This document shows positions 8,512-18,600 of a stretch of 64,000 nt of DNA, one piece after another. The DNA is taken from assembly GCF_030345695.1 (NCBI RefSeq), contig NZ_JAUASV010000009.1, positions 53,773 through 117,772 of the forward strand, read 5' to 3'. The notes beneath the pieces were generated by a model that saw only the letters and a program-made list of their open reading frames with translations, had not been told where the DNA came from and ran no database searches. A program made the position numbers and the translations under genes. Every line of letters starts with the position of its first letter. Position 1 is the first letter of the stretch. This DNA comes from Galbitalea sp. SE-J8. GTDB lineage: Bacteria; Actinomycetota; Actinomycetes; Actinomycetales; Microbacteriaceae.

Positions 8512-9360
8512 TCAGGGTGCGACGATGTCGCCGTAGGTCTCCGGCCGGCGGTCGCGGTAGAACTGCCAGTCGTCGCGCATCTGCTGCACGAGGTCGAGGT
8601 CGAGGTCGCGCACGAGCAGCTCCTCCGCGGTGCCCGAGCCGCGCTCGCCGACGAAGTTGCCGCGCGGGTCGATGATCTGGCTCGTGCCGTAGAAGTCGAC
8701 GGCGAGGTCGCCGTACTCGTTGTCCTCGAGGCCGACGCGGTTCGGCTGCAGCACGAAGTAGCCGTTGGCGACCGCCGCGGCGGGCCCCTCGATCTCCCAG
8801 AGCCGGTTCGACAGCCCGGGCTTCGTGGCGTTCGGGTTGACGACGATGTGCGCGTCGTTCAGGCCGAGCTCGCGCCAGCCCTCGGGGAAGTGCCGGTCGT
8901 AGCAGATGTAGGTGCCGACCCGGCCGACCGCGGTCTCGAACACCGGGTAGCCGAGGTTGCCCGGACGGAAGTAGAACTTCTCCCAGAACCGGTCGACGTG
9001 CGGGATGTGGTGCTTGCGGTACTTGCCGAGGATGGTGCCGTCGGCGTCGACGACGACGGCCGTGTTGTAGTACACGCCGGTGTGGTCCTCCTCGTAGATC
9101 GGCAGCACGCTCACCACGCCGAGCTCCTTGGCGAGGGCGGCGAAGCGCTGCACGATCGGCCCGTCGGCCGGCTCCGCGTAGCGGTAGTACTTCTTCTCCT
9201 GCGTGATGCCGAAGTAGGGGCCGTAGAACAGCTCCTGGAACGCGACGAGCTGGGCGCCCTGTGCCGCCGCATCCCGCGCGAAGCCCTCGTGCTTGTCGAG
9301 CATCGACTCCTTGTCGCCCGTCCAGGTGGTCTGGGTTATCGCCGCGCGCACGACCGTCAT
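8512..9360 (-). CDS. Beta-ureidopropionase / N-carbamoyl amino acid amidohydrolase (nitrilase superfamily)
   Basis: This 282-residue C-N hydrolase has a complete Glu-Lys-Cys triad: E43 in FQELFYGPY, K116 in YRKHHIPH and C153 in TYICYDRHFPEG. The family hydrolyses N-carbamoyl-beta-alanine or N-carbamoyl-D-amino acids to the amino acid, CO2 and ammonia. It is the first gene of the leftward operon, upstream of hydantoinase. This supports the third step of reductive pyrimidine breakdown. An AGGAAGGGG ribosome site precedes the ATG. The promoter faces the divergent MocR gene. Confidence 0.9.
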   Translation of the reverse strand: MTVVRAAITQTTWTGDKESMLDKHEGFARDAAAQGAQLVAFQELFYGPYFGITQEKKYYRYAEPADGPIVQRFAALAKELGVVSVLPIYEEDHTGVYYNTAVVVDADGTILGKYRKHHIPHVDRFWEKFYFRPGNLGYPVFETAVGRVGTYICYDRHFPEGWRELGLNDAHIVVNPNATKPGLSNRLWEIEGPAAAVANGYFVLQPNRVGLEDNEYGDLAVDFYGTSQIIDPRGNFVGERGSGTAEELLVRDLDLDLVQQMRDDWQFYRDRRPETYGDIVAP

Positions 9361-9472
9361 GGCCTTGGCCCCTTCCTCGTTCCGGTTTTGTTATTGTTCG
9401 CGCTAAACATTTCTCTGACGTTACCTACTGTGACGCGAACGTTAAACCCGCAGCCCGGGAGAGGAGAAGCGG
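9361..9472. promoter_or_regulatory. Divergent promoter region with candidate MocR operator
   Basis: This 112-bp region separates the catabolic operon from its likely regulator and is much AT-richer than its surroundings. It contains an inverted pair GTTCGCG (9396-9402) and CGCGAAC (9434-9440). It also has near-repeated ends CGCGCTAAAC (9399-9408) and AACGTTAAAC (9438-9447). TACTGT at 9426-9431 is a plausible -10 for the regulator. These are typical sizes for a MocR/GntR site, but binding is inferred from position only. Confidence 0.55.
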
Positions 9473-10795
9473 ATGCGCGACATCCGTTCGGCGATCCAGG
9501 AGCCGACCCCGCACGGCATCGCCGGCGCCATCTCGCGGCTCATCACGTCCGGCGAGCTCGCGCCGGGCGATCGGCTGCCGACCGTGCGGGAGCTCGCGTC
9601 CGCGCTCGGCGTGAGCCCCGCGACGGTGAGCCACGCCTGGCGCACGCTCGCCTCCGCGGGCCTCATCGTGAGCCGCGGCCGCAGCGGCAGCTTCGTGCGC
9701 TCCGTGCCGCGCGAGTGGCTGCCACGCCGGTACCGCGGACTCGAGGGCGCCCTCGAGGGCGCGCTCGACCTGTCCCGCGGCTCGCCCGACCCGGCGCTGC
9801 TGCCAGACCTGGCGGCCGCGTTCGCCCGCGCCTCGCGCCGGGCCGAGGTGGTCAGCTACCAGGCCAAGCCCGACATCCCGGAGCTGCACGACCTGCTGCG
9901 CGAGACCTGGCCGTCAGCCGTCGAGTCGATCACCGTGACGAACGGCGCGCTCGACGCGATCGATCGCGTGCTCGCCGCGCTCGCGCGCTACGGGGACCGG
10001 GTCGTCGTCGAGAGCCCGACGTTCCCGCCGTTCATCGACCTCATGGACAGCTACGGCCTGGAGCCGATCCGCGTGCCGCTCGACGAGCATGGCCCGCGCG
10101 TCGACGCGTTCGCCGCGGCGCTCGCGCAGGCGCCGTCGTTCCTGCTGCTGCAGCCGCGCGCCCAGAACCCGACGGGCGTCTCGACCACGCCGGCGCGCCT
10201 CGCCGAGCTCGCCGGGATGCTCGCGCGCTCCCGCAGCGCGGCCGACGCGATCGTCATCGAGGACGACCACTCCGCCGAGATCAGCGTCGCGCCCGCGGTC
10301 ACGTTCGCGACGGTGCTGCCCGAGCGCACGCTGCACGTGCGCAGCCTGAGCAAATCGCACGGCCCCGACCTCCGCGTCGGCGCGCTCGGCGGCCCCCGCC
10401 CGCTCGTCGACCGCGTCGTCGCCCGCCGCCTGCTCGGTCCCGGCTGGACCTCGCGGATGATCCAGGTGATCGTCTACGAGCTCATGACCGAGCCCCAGCC
10501 CGTCGCCGAGGTCGCGCTCGCCCGGGAGACCTACGCCGCCCGGCAGCGCACGATGAGCGCGGCGCTCGCAGTCCGGGGGGTGCGGATGCCGACGGCCGAC
10601 GGCATCAACCTGTGGCTGCCCGTCGCCGACGAGCGCAGCGCCGCCGTGCAGCTCGCGGCCACGGGCATCCGGGTCGCCCCCGGCGCCCCCTTCCAGCTCG
10701 GCGACGACGGACCGCACGTGCGCGTCACGGTCGGCGCGATCTCCGGCGAGCTCGACCCGATCGCCGACGCCCTCGCGGCGGCGACGCGCGCCTGA
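9473..10795 (+). CDS. MocR/PdxR-type GntR regulator with aminotransferase domain
   Basis: This 440-residue protein has an N-terminal winged helix of GntR type at about residues 10-75 (GELAPGDRLPTVRELASALG). It is fused to a fold-type I aminotransferase domain with the PLP lysine K294 in SLSKSHGP. Such regulators use PLP and an amino compound as effector. The gene is divergent from the pyrimidine operon, whose end products include beta-alanine, so control of that operon with beta-alanine or PLP as signal is a reasonable inference. A GAGAGGAGAAG ribosome site precedes the ATG. The helix-turn-helix shows no obvious defect. Confidence 0.85.
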   Translation: MRDIRSAIQEPTPHGIAGAISRLITSGELAPGDRLPTVRELASALGVSPATVSHAWRTLASAGLIVSRGRSGSFVRSVPREWLPRRYRGLEGALEGALDLSRGSPDPALLPDLAAAFARASRRAEVVSYQAKPDIPELHDLLRETWPSAVESITVTNGALDAIDRVLAALARYGDRVVVESPTFPPFIDLMDSYGLEPIRVPLDEHGPRVDAFAAALAQAPSFLLLQPRAQNPTGVSTTPARLAELAGMLARSRSAADAIVIEDDHSAEISVAPAVTFATVLPERTLHVRSLSKSHGPDLRVGALGGPRPLVDRVVARRLLGPGWTSRMIQVIVYELMTEPQPVAEVALARETYAARQRTMSAALAVRGVRMPTADGINLWLPVADERSAAVQLAATGIRVAPGAPFQLGDDGPHVRVTVGAISGELDPIADALAAATRA

Positions 10796-10832
10796 ACCCG
10801 GGCCGGGCGAGCGGGTCGGGCCGGCGAGCCGG

Positions 10833-12983
10833 TCACTCGGCCGGGCGGTCGCGCACGAGGGAGCGCGGGGCGAACGACGCCCGCAGCCGCCGGGCGCGCG
10901 TGGCCGACGCCCGGAGCCCGGCGATGACGCCGCGCACGTCGGCGGGCTCGACCGCGGCGCCCGACTCGGCGTAGGCGGCGCGCTCGACGGCGCCCCGCAC
11001 GCGCACGAGCGCCTCGACGGCCGCCGCGTCGAGCGACGGGGCGATGCGCTCGCCGAACGCGCGCGGCGTCTCCCCCGCGACGCGGTCCACGCCGAGGTCG
11101 AACGCCGAGTCGCCGAGCTCGCGCCACGCGCCGAGCGGATCGTCGGGGTGCGCCAGGCGCCGGCCGCGGCGCACGCGGCGGACGCCCCACGGCACGAGCA
11201 GCACGAGGATCGCGGCGAGCACGATGCCGAGCACCGCGAGCACCCGGCCGAGCGTGCGCAGCGCCGCCGCGGCGGCATCCGCGTTCGCGCGCTCCTCGGG
11301 CGTGCCGTCCGTGGGGCGGCTCGCGGTCGGCCGTGGCGACGCGGTCGACGAGGAGGTCGGCGTGCTCGTCGGCGCGCTCGTCGAACCGGGCGTCGACGCG
11401 ATCGGGAAGCTCGGCAGCACGCCGCGACCGGGCGTCGGCTCGAAGCGCACCCAGCCCACGCCCGCGAAGTACAGCTCGGGCCAGGCGTGCATGTCGTCCG
11501 TGCTCACGGTGTAGGTGTCCGTGCCGCCGCTCGTGCCGGACACCGTGCCCGGCAGGAACCCCACGGCGATGCGGGCCGGGATGCCCAGGGTGCGCGCCAT
11601 GATCGCCATCGCGGACGCGAAGTGCACGCAGTAACCGGCCTTCTGCGCGAGGAACGCGGCGACGTAGTTCGCCTGCGACCCGTCGTAGCCCCCGGAGCTC
11701 GGCGCGTCGATCGAGTAGCGGAACGTTCCGCCGCGGAACCAGGACTGCAGCGCGAGCGCCTTGTCGAAGCGGGTGTCGGCGTCCGCCGTGACCTCGCGCG
11801 CCGTGTCGGCGACGACGGCGGGCAGCCCGTCGGGCAGCGCGAGCTGCTCGTCGAACCCGGAGCCCGCCGCGGGGGCGGCCTCGAGCGACTCGCGCGTGGG
11901 CCGCGCGATGTCGCTCTTGACGACGTACTTCTGCCCGCTGATGCTCGAGCCGGTCCCCCGCACGCCGAGCGTGTCCGGGTCGAAGCCCCAGGTGCCGGTG
12001 AGTCCCTGCACCGACCACGGCGCCCACGGCGAGGGCGCCCAGATGTCCCGGATGGCGCCCATCCGCACCGAGGTGCGCACGCTCGAGACCGCCGCGTCGG
12101 CCGGGCGGCCGGGCACGGGCCCGATCCGGCTCAGGTCGCCGTCCAGGTCGGCGCCGTCGTCGATCGCCCACTGCTGCCCGTCCAGGTCGTCGAGCACGGT
12201 GAGGGTGAAGTAGAGCGGCCGGTCCGCGTCCGTCGTGTACGTGAACGCGGTCGTCGGATCCGGGCGCCGCAGGTCGGCGCCGAGGTCGACGATCGGGTTC
12301 GCGCTGAGGCCGGTCTGCGCGCCAATCGGCGGAGTGTCCGGTGCGACCGGCGGCAGCACGAGCGCGAGCACGAGCGCGGCCACCACGGCGGACGCGCCGA
12401 CCGCGACCGCGACGGCGCGCGTCCGCCGCCCGCGGCGCGTCACGAGCACGGCGAGGTAGGCCGCCGCGAGCAGGGCGAACAGCACCGGGTCGTCGAGCGA
12501 AGGCTGGATGAGGCTCGGCACCGCCGCGACGACGAGCAGCGGGATGCCCGTGAGCGCCGGCACGGCGAGCGCCACGCCGATCAGGTCGACGACGATCGCG
12601 ACGGCGCCGAGCCCCGCCGCCAGCAGGAAGACGATGCCGGGCGTCGCCTCCGCCGGCGTGCCCTGGGCGCGGATCGACTCCACGCCGTGCTGCCCGAGCA
12701 CGACGAGCGCGTCGACGCTGCCGAACGTCGGGATGATGCCGAACAGGGCCGGACCGGACGCGAAGAACAGCGTGACCACGAGCACGAGCGCGGCGATCTG
12801 GGCCGCCACCGCCCAGCCGGCGCGGCGCACGAGCGCGCCCACGACCGCGCCGACGCTCGCGACGAGAAGCAGCGCGGCGCCCACGACGAACAGCCAGCCG
12901 ATGCCCTGCAGCAGACCGTGGAACGAGCCCGCGACGACGAGCATCGCCCCGAGCAGGAGGCCGCGGCGCACGAGCGCGTTCAC
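10833..12983 (-). CDS. TgpA-like membrane transglutaminase-domain protein
   Basis: This 716-residue protein has about six N-terminal membrane helices and a large external part with a transglutaminase core. Cys452 lies in GYCVHFASAMA, with the catalytic His in DDMHAWPELYF and the Asp region in WVRFEPTPG. A Ser/Thr-rich linker, one more helix and a cytoplasmic tail (DUF4129-like) follow. The GTG at 12983 overlaps the stop of the DUF58 gene by four bases. MoxR ATPase, DUF58 protein and TgpA-type transglutaminase form a widespread conserved module. Its exact substrate is unknown, with suggested roles in cell-envelope protein processing or assembly. Confidence 0.85.
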   Translation of the reverse strand: MNALVRRGLLLGAMLVVAGSFHGLLQGIGWLFVVGAALLLVASVGAVVGALVRRAGWAVAAQIAALVLVVTLFFASGPALFGIIPTFGSVDALVVLGQHGVESIRAQGTPAEATPGIVFLLAAGLGAVAIVVDLIGVALAVPALTGIPLLVVAAVPSLIQPSLDDPVLFALLAAAYLAVLVTRRGRRTRAVAVAVGASAVVAALVLALVLPPVAPDTPPIGAQTGLSANPIVDLGADLRRPDPTTAFTYTTDADRPLYFTLTVLDDLDGQQWAIDDGADLDGDLSRIGPVPGRPADAAVSSVRTSVRMGAIRDIWAPSPWAPWSVQGLTGTWGFDPDTLGVRGTGSSISGQKYVVKSDIARPTRESLEAAPAAGSGFDEQLALPDGLPAVVADTAREVTADADTRFDKALALQSWFRGGTFRYSIDAPSSGGYDGSQANYVAAFLAQKAGYCVHFASAMAIMARTLGIPARIAVGFLPGTVSGTSGGTDTYTVSTDDMHAWPELYFAGVGWVRFEPTPGRGVLPSFPIASTPGSTSAPTSTPTSSSTASPRPTASRPTDGTPEERANADAAAAALRTLGRVLAVLGIVLAAILVLLVPWGVRRVRRGRRLAHPDDPLGAWRELGDSAFDLGVDRVAGETPRAFGERIAPSLDAAAVEALVRVRGAVERAAYAESGAAVEPADVRGVIAGLRASATRARRLRASFAPRSLVRDRPAE

Positions 12984-14233
12984 GCGGCGTCCCCCGCGAG
13001 CGCGACCGCGGCCCACACCGCGGCGAGGTCGTCGTCGGGGCGGAACAGCACGACCGTGAAGCCCGCGCCGAGCAGGGCGTCGCGCGCCGTCGTCGAGCGC
13101 TCCGGCAGGAACACGACGGCCCGCTCGCGCGGCCGGCGCAGCGCGAGCAGCCAGTCGAGCGTCTCGGGCGCCGGGTCAGCGACGACCGCGAACACCGCGC
13201 CGCCCGCTTCCGGGGCGCGATCCGGCCGCCGGGCCTCGCCGAGACGGATGGTGGCGAGGCTCGTGAGGAACGGCTCGTCGGCCGCGCCCGCGGCGCCGAG
13301 CGGCTCGATCTGCCGGTCCGCGGACTCGAGCACCGAGACGGCGTAGCCGGTCTGGCGCAGGTGCACGCCGATCGACGCCACCATCCGCACGACCCACTCG
13401 AACGTCTCGCTCTCGGCCTCGCCCGCGGCGAGCGTGCCGGGCGCGGCATCCGCGTAGCCGTCCCGGCGCGTGTCGACCGCGAGCCGCACCTCGGGCTTGG
13501 AGCGCTGCTCCTCCTGCCGCACCATGAGCTCGCCCTGGCGCGCCGAGACGCGCCAGTGCACGCGCCGCATGGCGTCGCCGCGGCGGTACTCGCGCGTCAT
13601 GAGGTCGTCGCCGCCGGCGAGCACGGCGCGCTGCACGAGGCGCGCCTCTCCCTCGCTCGACGACTCGCCGAGGCCCGCGTCCACGAGGTCGACGAGCTGC
13701 GGCGTCACGACGACGGACTGCGCCGCGCCCGCGACGACGGTGTGCCGCACGAGACCGAACGGGTCCTCGAGCTCGACCTCGAGCGGTCCGATCTCGACGA
13801 CGCCGCGGCGCGGCGGACGGGTCGTGTAGCCGAGGGTCGTCGCGTCGGTGCGCGCGCCGGCGCGCACTCCGCCGCTCGCGAGCGGAGCGAGCGGAGCGTC
13901 GGCGGTCGCGCCGGGCGGGAACGACAGCCGGTCGCGCCACAGCGCCGCCCCCGAGCCGCGCGGGGAGCGGTTGCGCGCGGCGATCGTGACCCGCACGGGC
14001 GCGCCGGCGGCCGCGAGCGGCGGCACGAGGGTGCGGGCCACGGCGAGCCGCGGCCGGCGCAGCCGCACGGCGATCAGCCCGGCGGCGAGCAGGGCCGCGC
14101 CGAGGGCCGCCGCGAGCTGGAACACCGGGTTGCCCGCCGCGTAGGCGAGCACGACGAGCACGACGACGGATGCCGCGAACACCCGCCCGCGGGCGGTGAG
14201 CACGAGCCGGTGCGAGCGGCGGCGTGCGGCCAC
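12980..14233 (-). CDS. DUF58 domain protein (MoxR partner)
   Basis: This protein of about 417 residues has two N-terminal membrane helices (VFAASVVVLVVLAYAAG and the following hydrophobic stretch). The DUF58 signature REYRRGDAMRRVHWRVSAR sits in the middle of the protein. DUF58 proteins resemble von Willebrand A-type scaffolds and work with MoxR AAA+ ATPases. The GTG at 14233, eight bases after the MoxR stop, is the best start seen; a non-ATG start slightly further upstream cannot be excluded. The stop overlaps the transglutaminase gene start. Confidence 0.82.
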   Translation of the reverse strand: MAARRRSHRLVLTARGRVFAASVVVLVVLAYAAGNPVFQLAAALGAALLAAGLIAVRLRRPRLAVARTLVPPLAAAGAPVRVTIAARNRSPRGSGAALWRDRLSFPPGATADAPLAPLASGGVRAGARTDATTLGYTTRPPRRGVVEIGPLEVELEDPFGLVRHTVVAGAAQSVVVTPQLVDLVDAGLGESSSEGEARLVQRAVLAGGDDLMTREYRRGDAMRRVHWRVSARQGELMVRQEEQRSKPEVRLAVDTRRDGYADAAPGTLAAGEAESETFEWVVRMVASIGVHLRQTGYAVSVLESADRQIEPLGAAGAADEPFLTSLATIRLGEARRPDRAPEAGGAVFAVVADPAPETLDWLLALRRPRERAVVFLPERSTTARDALLGAGFTVVLFRPDDDLAAVWAAVALAGDAA

Positions 14234-14241
14234 GGCGATCG

Positions 14242-15224
<983 letters not shown>

Positions 15225-15228
<4 letters not shown>

Positions 15229-16094
15229 GCGTTCGAGTCTGCCAGGGGGTTGCTCGATTTTCCCTCGGAATCACCCGTGTCGAGCCAATCGGCGGTGCGC
15301 GGCCCGACCCGGCCGGCGATCGCGTCGAGCGCGGCGCGGTCGTCGACGTCGCGACGCAGCCCCGACCCGGGATCGACCTCGAGCGGGGAGTACCCGGCCG
15401 CCGCGTGCGCCGCGGCGGAGCCCGCCCCGAACGCCGCCGCGTGCGCGACACCGTCGGCCGCGGTGATGAGGCTCGTGCCGGTCCCGGACGCGTCCGGCAC
15501 GAACGCGCGATCGTGCTCGCGGGCCGCCGCGAGGGCCGCCGCGAGCTCCCCGGGCCGCAGCGCGGGCAGGTCGCCGAGCAGCACGGCGATGCCGCGCCCG
15601 GGCGCGCCCATCGCGGCCGCCGTCTCGACGCCGAGCTCGACGGCGGCACCGAGCCCCGCGGGCTCGTCCTCGACGAGCACGAGCGCGTCGGAGTCGTCGA
15701 GCGCCGCCGCACCCTCCGGGCTCGTCACGACGAGCACCGCGACGACGCCCTCCGTGCGGCTCACGGCGTCGAGCGTGTCGAGCGCGACGGCCGCGGCGAG
15801 CGCCTCCCGCCGCGCGGGATCGCCGCCGAACCGCGACTTGGCGCCCGTCGTGCCCTTGACCGGCACCACGACGATCCACTCCGTCGTCGGCGCGGGCTCG
15901 TGCGCCTCGAGCGCGCGTCCGGTGCGGCGGATGCCGGTGTCCGCGGGCCGCGCCTTGAACCGGGCCACGGCATCCGCCTCGATCCGGCGGCGCGCGGTGG
16001 CGCGGTCGACGGGGCGCGGCTCGGGTGCGGGTCGCTCGCCGGGCCCGGCCCGGCCCGGCGCAGCCCCGCCCGGCGCGTCGCGCTCGTCAGCCAC
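15225..16094 (-). CDS. cofC: CofC/FbiD-type guanylyltransferase for coenzyme F420 synthesis
   Basis: This protein of about 289 residues activates 2-phospholactate or, in many actinomycetes, phosphoenolpyruvate with GTP during F420 synthesis. After an unusual Pro/Arg-rich N-terminal extension of about 70 residues, the nucleotidyltransferase core starts at [18 protein letters not shown]. It includes [13 protein letters not shown] and ends near [14 protein letters not shown], all typical of CofC. The GTG at 16094 overlaps the cofE stop by eight bases; a later internal start would remove the extension. Partner genes cofE (adjacent) and cofD/fbiC (not in the window) would complete the pathway. Confidence 0.82.
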
Positions 16095-16899
16095 GCGACG
16101 CCCGCCCCGCCTCGAGTCCCGCGGCGTAGCCCTCCGCCCACCCCGCGGCACGGCCCTGCTCGACACCCTCGGCGAGCGCCTCGTCGGTGCCGAGCCGGAA
16201 CATGTCCGTCGGGCCCGTGCGCGGCAGGCTGCGCGCGCCGGGCGCCGCGGCGTCGAGCAGCCGGGCGAGGCCCCGCACCACGGCGACCGGCCGCTGCGCG
16301 CTCTTGCCCTTCACGAGGTCCGCGGCCGCGGCGATCTCGTCGCCGACCGCGGGCGCGGTCACGTCCAGCGTGCGGCCGGCGGCATCCGTCGTGCCGCGCA
16401 GGTCGTCGAGCACGCGCACGCCGCTCGCGCCGATCGCGGCATCCGTCTGCCCCTCGCGCCAGGCCCGGCCGAGCGTGTCCGTGACGATGACGCCGAGACG
16501 GATGCCGAACCGCGCCTCGAGCGCGGCCCGCAGCGCCGCGGCGCTCGCGTCCGGATCGACGGGCAGCAGCAGCACGGTGCCCTCGGGCGTGTTGGAGGCG
16601 TCGACGCCCGCCGCCGCCGCGACGATGCCGAGCCGGTTCTCGACGATGCGCGTCGCGCCCCGGGTCGCGACCACGCGCACGGTCTCGTCGGTGATGGCCT
16701 GCTCCCGGTCGGCGGCGCGGACGACGCGGCCCTCGGCCTTGCTCACGACCTTGCTCGTGACGACGACGATATCGCCGTTCTCGAGGCGGTGCTCGCCGTG
16801 CTCGGCGGCGAGGGCGTCGCCGATCACCTCGCCGAGGTCGAACCCCGGCTCGATCTCCGGGAGGCCGTCGGGGGCCCAGACGCTCAGGTCAGCGCGCAT
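16087..16899 (-). CDS. cofE: Coenzyme F420:L-glutamate ligase (CofE)
   Basis: This 270-residue gamma-glutamyl ligase adds glutamates to F420-0. Seen are [44 protein letters not shown] and [21 protein letters not shown], all hallmark CofE blocks. The protein lacks the C-terminal nitroreductase-like domain found in mycobacterial FbiB, so the dehydro-F420 reductase activity must be encoded elsewhere. The ATG at 16899 lies 11 bases inside the end of the preceding WbsX-like gene, and the cofC start overlaps the cofE stop. The F420 genes thus sit in the middle of a long transcript. Confidence 0.9.
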   Translation of the reverse strand: MRADLSVWAPDGLPEIEPGFDLGEVIGDALAAEHGEHRLENGDIVVVTSKVVSKAEGRVVRAADREQAITDETVRVVATRGATRIVENRLGIVAAAAGVDASNTPEGTVLLLPVDPDASAAALRAALEARFGIRLGVIVTDTLGRAWREGQTDAAIGASGVRVLDDLRGTTDAAGRTLDVTAPAVGDEIAAAADLVKGKSAQRPVAVVRGLARLLDAAAPGARSLPRTGPTDMFRLGTDEALAEGVEQGRAAGWAEGYAAGLEAGRASRG

Positions 16900-18370
16900 C
16901 TCGGCCGCCGTCCGCCGCCGGGACGGCGTCCTCCGCCCAGCGCCCGAGCGCGTCGCGCAGCAGGCCGCGCAGCAGCGGCTCGTGCGGGCTGGAGCGCAGC
17001 CCGGACCCGTCGGCGCCGTTCCACGACGAGACCACGACCGTGCGCTCGTCGTCCTCCCGCGCGGCGACGGCCCGCACCGAGCGCTCCGCCATCGCGCGCA
17101 CGCGCAGCGGGTTCCAGTGCCGTGCGCGCTCCCGGTCGTCGTGCCAGCCGAGCAGCACCCCGGGCACGACGGGATCGCCGGCCTGGGCACGCGCGGCGGC
17201 CGGGTCGACGTCGCCGAGCGCGGACAGGTCGACGACGCGGATCGAGCGGTCGTCGGGCACGTCGTCGCCCCGGTAGACCCGGTGCCGCCGGTCCCACGCC
17301 GTGGGCGGCACGTCGAGCACGGCGTCGGCCCCCGCGACGGCGACGATCTCGTCGGCCCGGACGGTGAGCGGCGATTCGGTCACGGCGATCCACGCGGACT
17401 CCAGCGCCGTCCGCAGCGCCGTCACGAGCTCCGCGCCCCCGAGCAGCGCGAGGGTGTCGTCGACGACGAGCGCGCGCCGGCCCCCGGCGCCCGGCGCGAC
17501 GCTGTCGCGCCACGCGCCCACGTCCGCGGCGATCCGCGCCCGCGTCGTCGCGTCGAGCCCGTCGAGGGCGCTGCGCTGCGCCACCGCCGGCTCGAGCCGG
17601 AGCCAGGGCACGACCGGCGCGCCGACCTCGCGCGCGCGCCGCGCCGCGTCGACGTCGAACCCGTCGTCGCCCCACGTGCACGGCACGACGAAGGCGCCCA
17701 CCGCGAGCTCGTCGACGGCGAGCCGATCGTCCCCGATCGGACCCGGATGCAGCACCCACCAGGTGCGCGCCCGGTCACGGACGGGCACGGCGGACGGGCG
17801 CTCCTCGACGGCTCCGATGTCGAGGAGGCCGAGCCCGGACTGCGCGATGAGGGCCGCGAACGCGAGCTCGATCGCACCGCCGGCCAGGGCATCCGTGTCC
17901 TCGGGGCCGAGCCGCAGCAGGGCGATCGCGGCGAGGATGGGCCCGCGCACGGCGCACGTGCCGAACGCCGCCCCGGTCTCCTCGATGCGCTGCCAGGCGC
18001 CGCTGCGGCGCAGCAGCTCCCGCGCCGCGGCGCGCTCCGCTCGACCGGGCGCCGGGCCGCGCCGGGCCGCGTACACGCCCGCGAGGTCGAGGTCGCCGAG
18101 CACCCGCGCGGCCAGGGACTCCGCTCCCCCGCCGAGGAAGGAGCGGAGCCGTTCGACGGCGGCCGGGCCGTCGTGGACGTGCCGGACGACGAGCGGCCGG
18201 TCCACGAGACCGGCGTCCCGCGCGAGCGCCGCGAGCGCGAGCCAGCCGCCGCGGTCACGATCGTCGGGGCCGGTGATGGCGAGCTCGGCACCGGCGGCGC
18301 GCGCGACGTCGCCGTAGCCGCCCGCGAGCTCGGGCGGCACGCCGTGGACGACGAGGAGCGGCCCGCTCAC
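16889..18370 (-). CDS. Divergent WbsX/GH99-like glycan protein (function uncertain)
   Basis: This is a 493-residue soluble protein without signal or membrane helices. The last 150 residues resemble the C-terminus of WbsX/GH99-like proteins from polysaccharide loci: [10 protein letters not shown], then [14 protein letters not shown], recalling the family's WDN and NAWNEW motifs with substitutions. The N-terminal half is weakly like the end of RgpF proteins ([16 protein letters not shown]). The WNEW acid is missing (WNGADG), so catalysis may be lost or changed. It overlaps the small coiled-coil gene upstream and cofE downstream. Glycan association is inferred from the RgpF-like neighbour; the family call is tentative. 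Confidence 0.45.
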   Translation of the reverse strand: MSGPLLVVHGVPPELAGGYGDVARAAGAELAITGPDDRDRGGWLALAALARDAGLVDRPLVVRHVHDGPAAVERLRSFLGGGAESLAARVLGDLDLAGVYAARRGPAPGRAERAAARELLRRSGAWQRIEETGAAFGTCAVRGPILAAIALLRLGPEDTDALAGGAIELAFAALIAQSGLGLLDIGAVEERPSAVPVRDRARTWWVLHPGPIGDDRLAVDELAVGAFVVPCTWGDDGFDVDAARRAREVGAPVVPWLRLEPAVAQRSALDGLDATTRARIAADVGAWRDSVAPGAGGRRALVVDDTLALLGGAELVTALRTALESAWIAVTESPLTVRADEIVAVAGADAVLDVPPTAWDRRHRVYRGDDVPDDRSIRVVDLSALGDVDPAAARAQAGDPVVPGVLLGWHDDRERARHWNPLRVRAMAERSVRAVAAREDDERTVVVSSWNGADGSGLRSSPHEPLLRGLLRDALGRWAEDAVPAADGGRDAR

Positions 18371-18600
18371 CCTCGACCCTCGCGCCCGTCCGCCCGGCGG
18401 CGGCGGGCGAAGAGCGCGGCCCGGGGGCGCGCGGCATCCCGTTCGCGCACGGCGGCCAGCTGCTCGTTCAGACGGCGGGACTCGTCCTGGGCGATCCGGA
18501 GCTCGGTGCGCACCCGGTCGAGCTCGGCGCGATCGCGGGACAGCTCGACCCCCGCCGCGAGCAACTCCGCCCGCAGCCGAGCGACCTCGGCGGAGGTCAC
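18367..18600 (-). CDS. Small coiled-coil protein coupled to rgpF-like gene
   Basis: This is a 77-residue protein. Residues 4-55 form a regular heptad pattern rich in Leu, Glu and Arg (AEVARLRAELLAAG, then LDRVRTELRIAQDESRRL), followed by a basic tail. The GTG at 18600 overlaps the RgpF-like gene's stop (GTGA) and its own stop overlaps the next gene's start, so it is translated as part of the glycan operon. The coiled coil could bridge or size-control enzymes, as longer coiled coils do in some O-antigen systems; this is speculation. A similar protein is encoded at 24907-25263. Confidence 0.7.
   Translation of the reverse strand: MTSAEVARLRAELLAAGVELSRDRAELDRVRTELRIAQDESRRLNEQLAAVRERDAARPRAALFARRRRADGREGRG

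Noticed and set aside
10821..10832. Small palindrome CCGGCGAGCCGG at the end of the MocR gene as terminator
   Set aside because: It has a 5-base stem and a 2-base loop only, in a very GC-rich convergent gap. Too weak to call.
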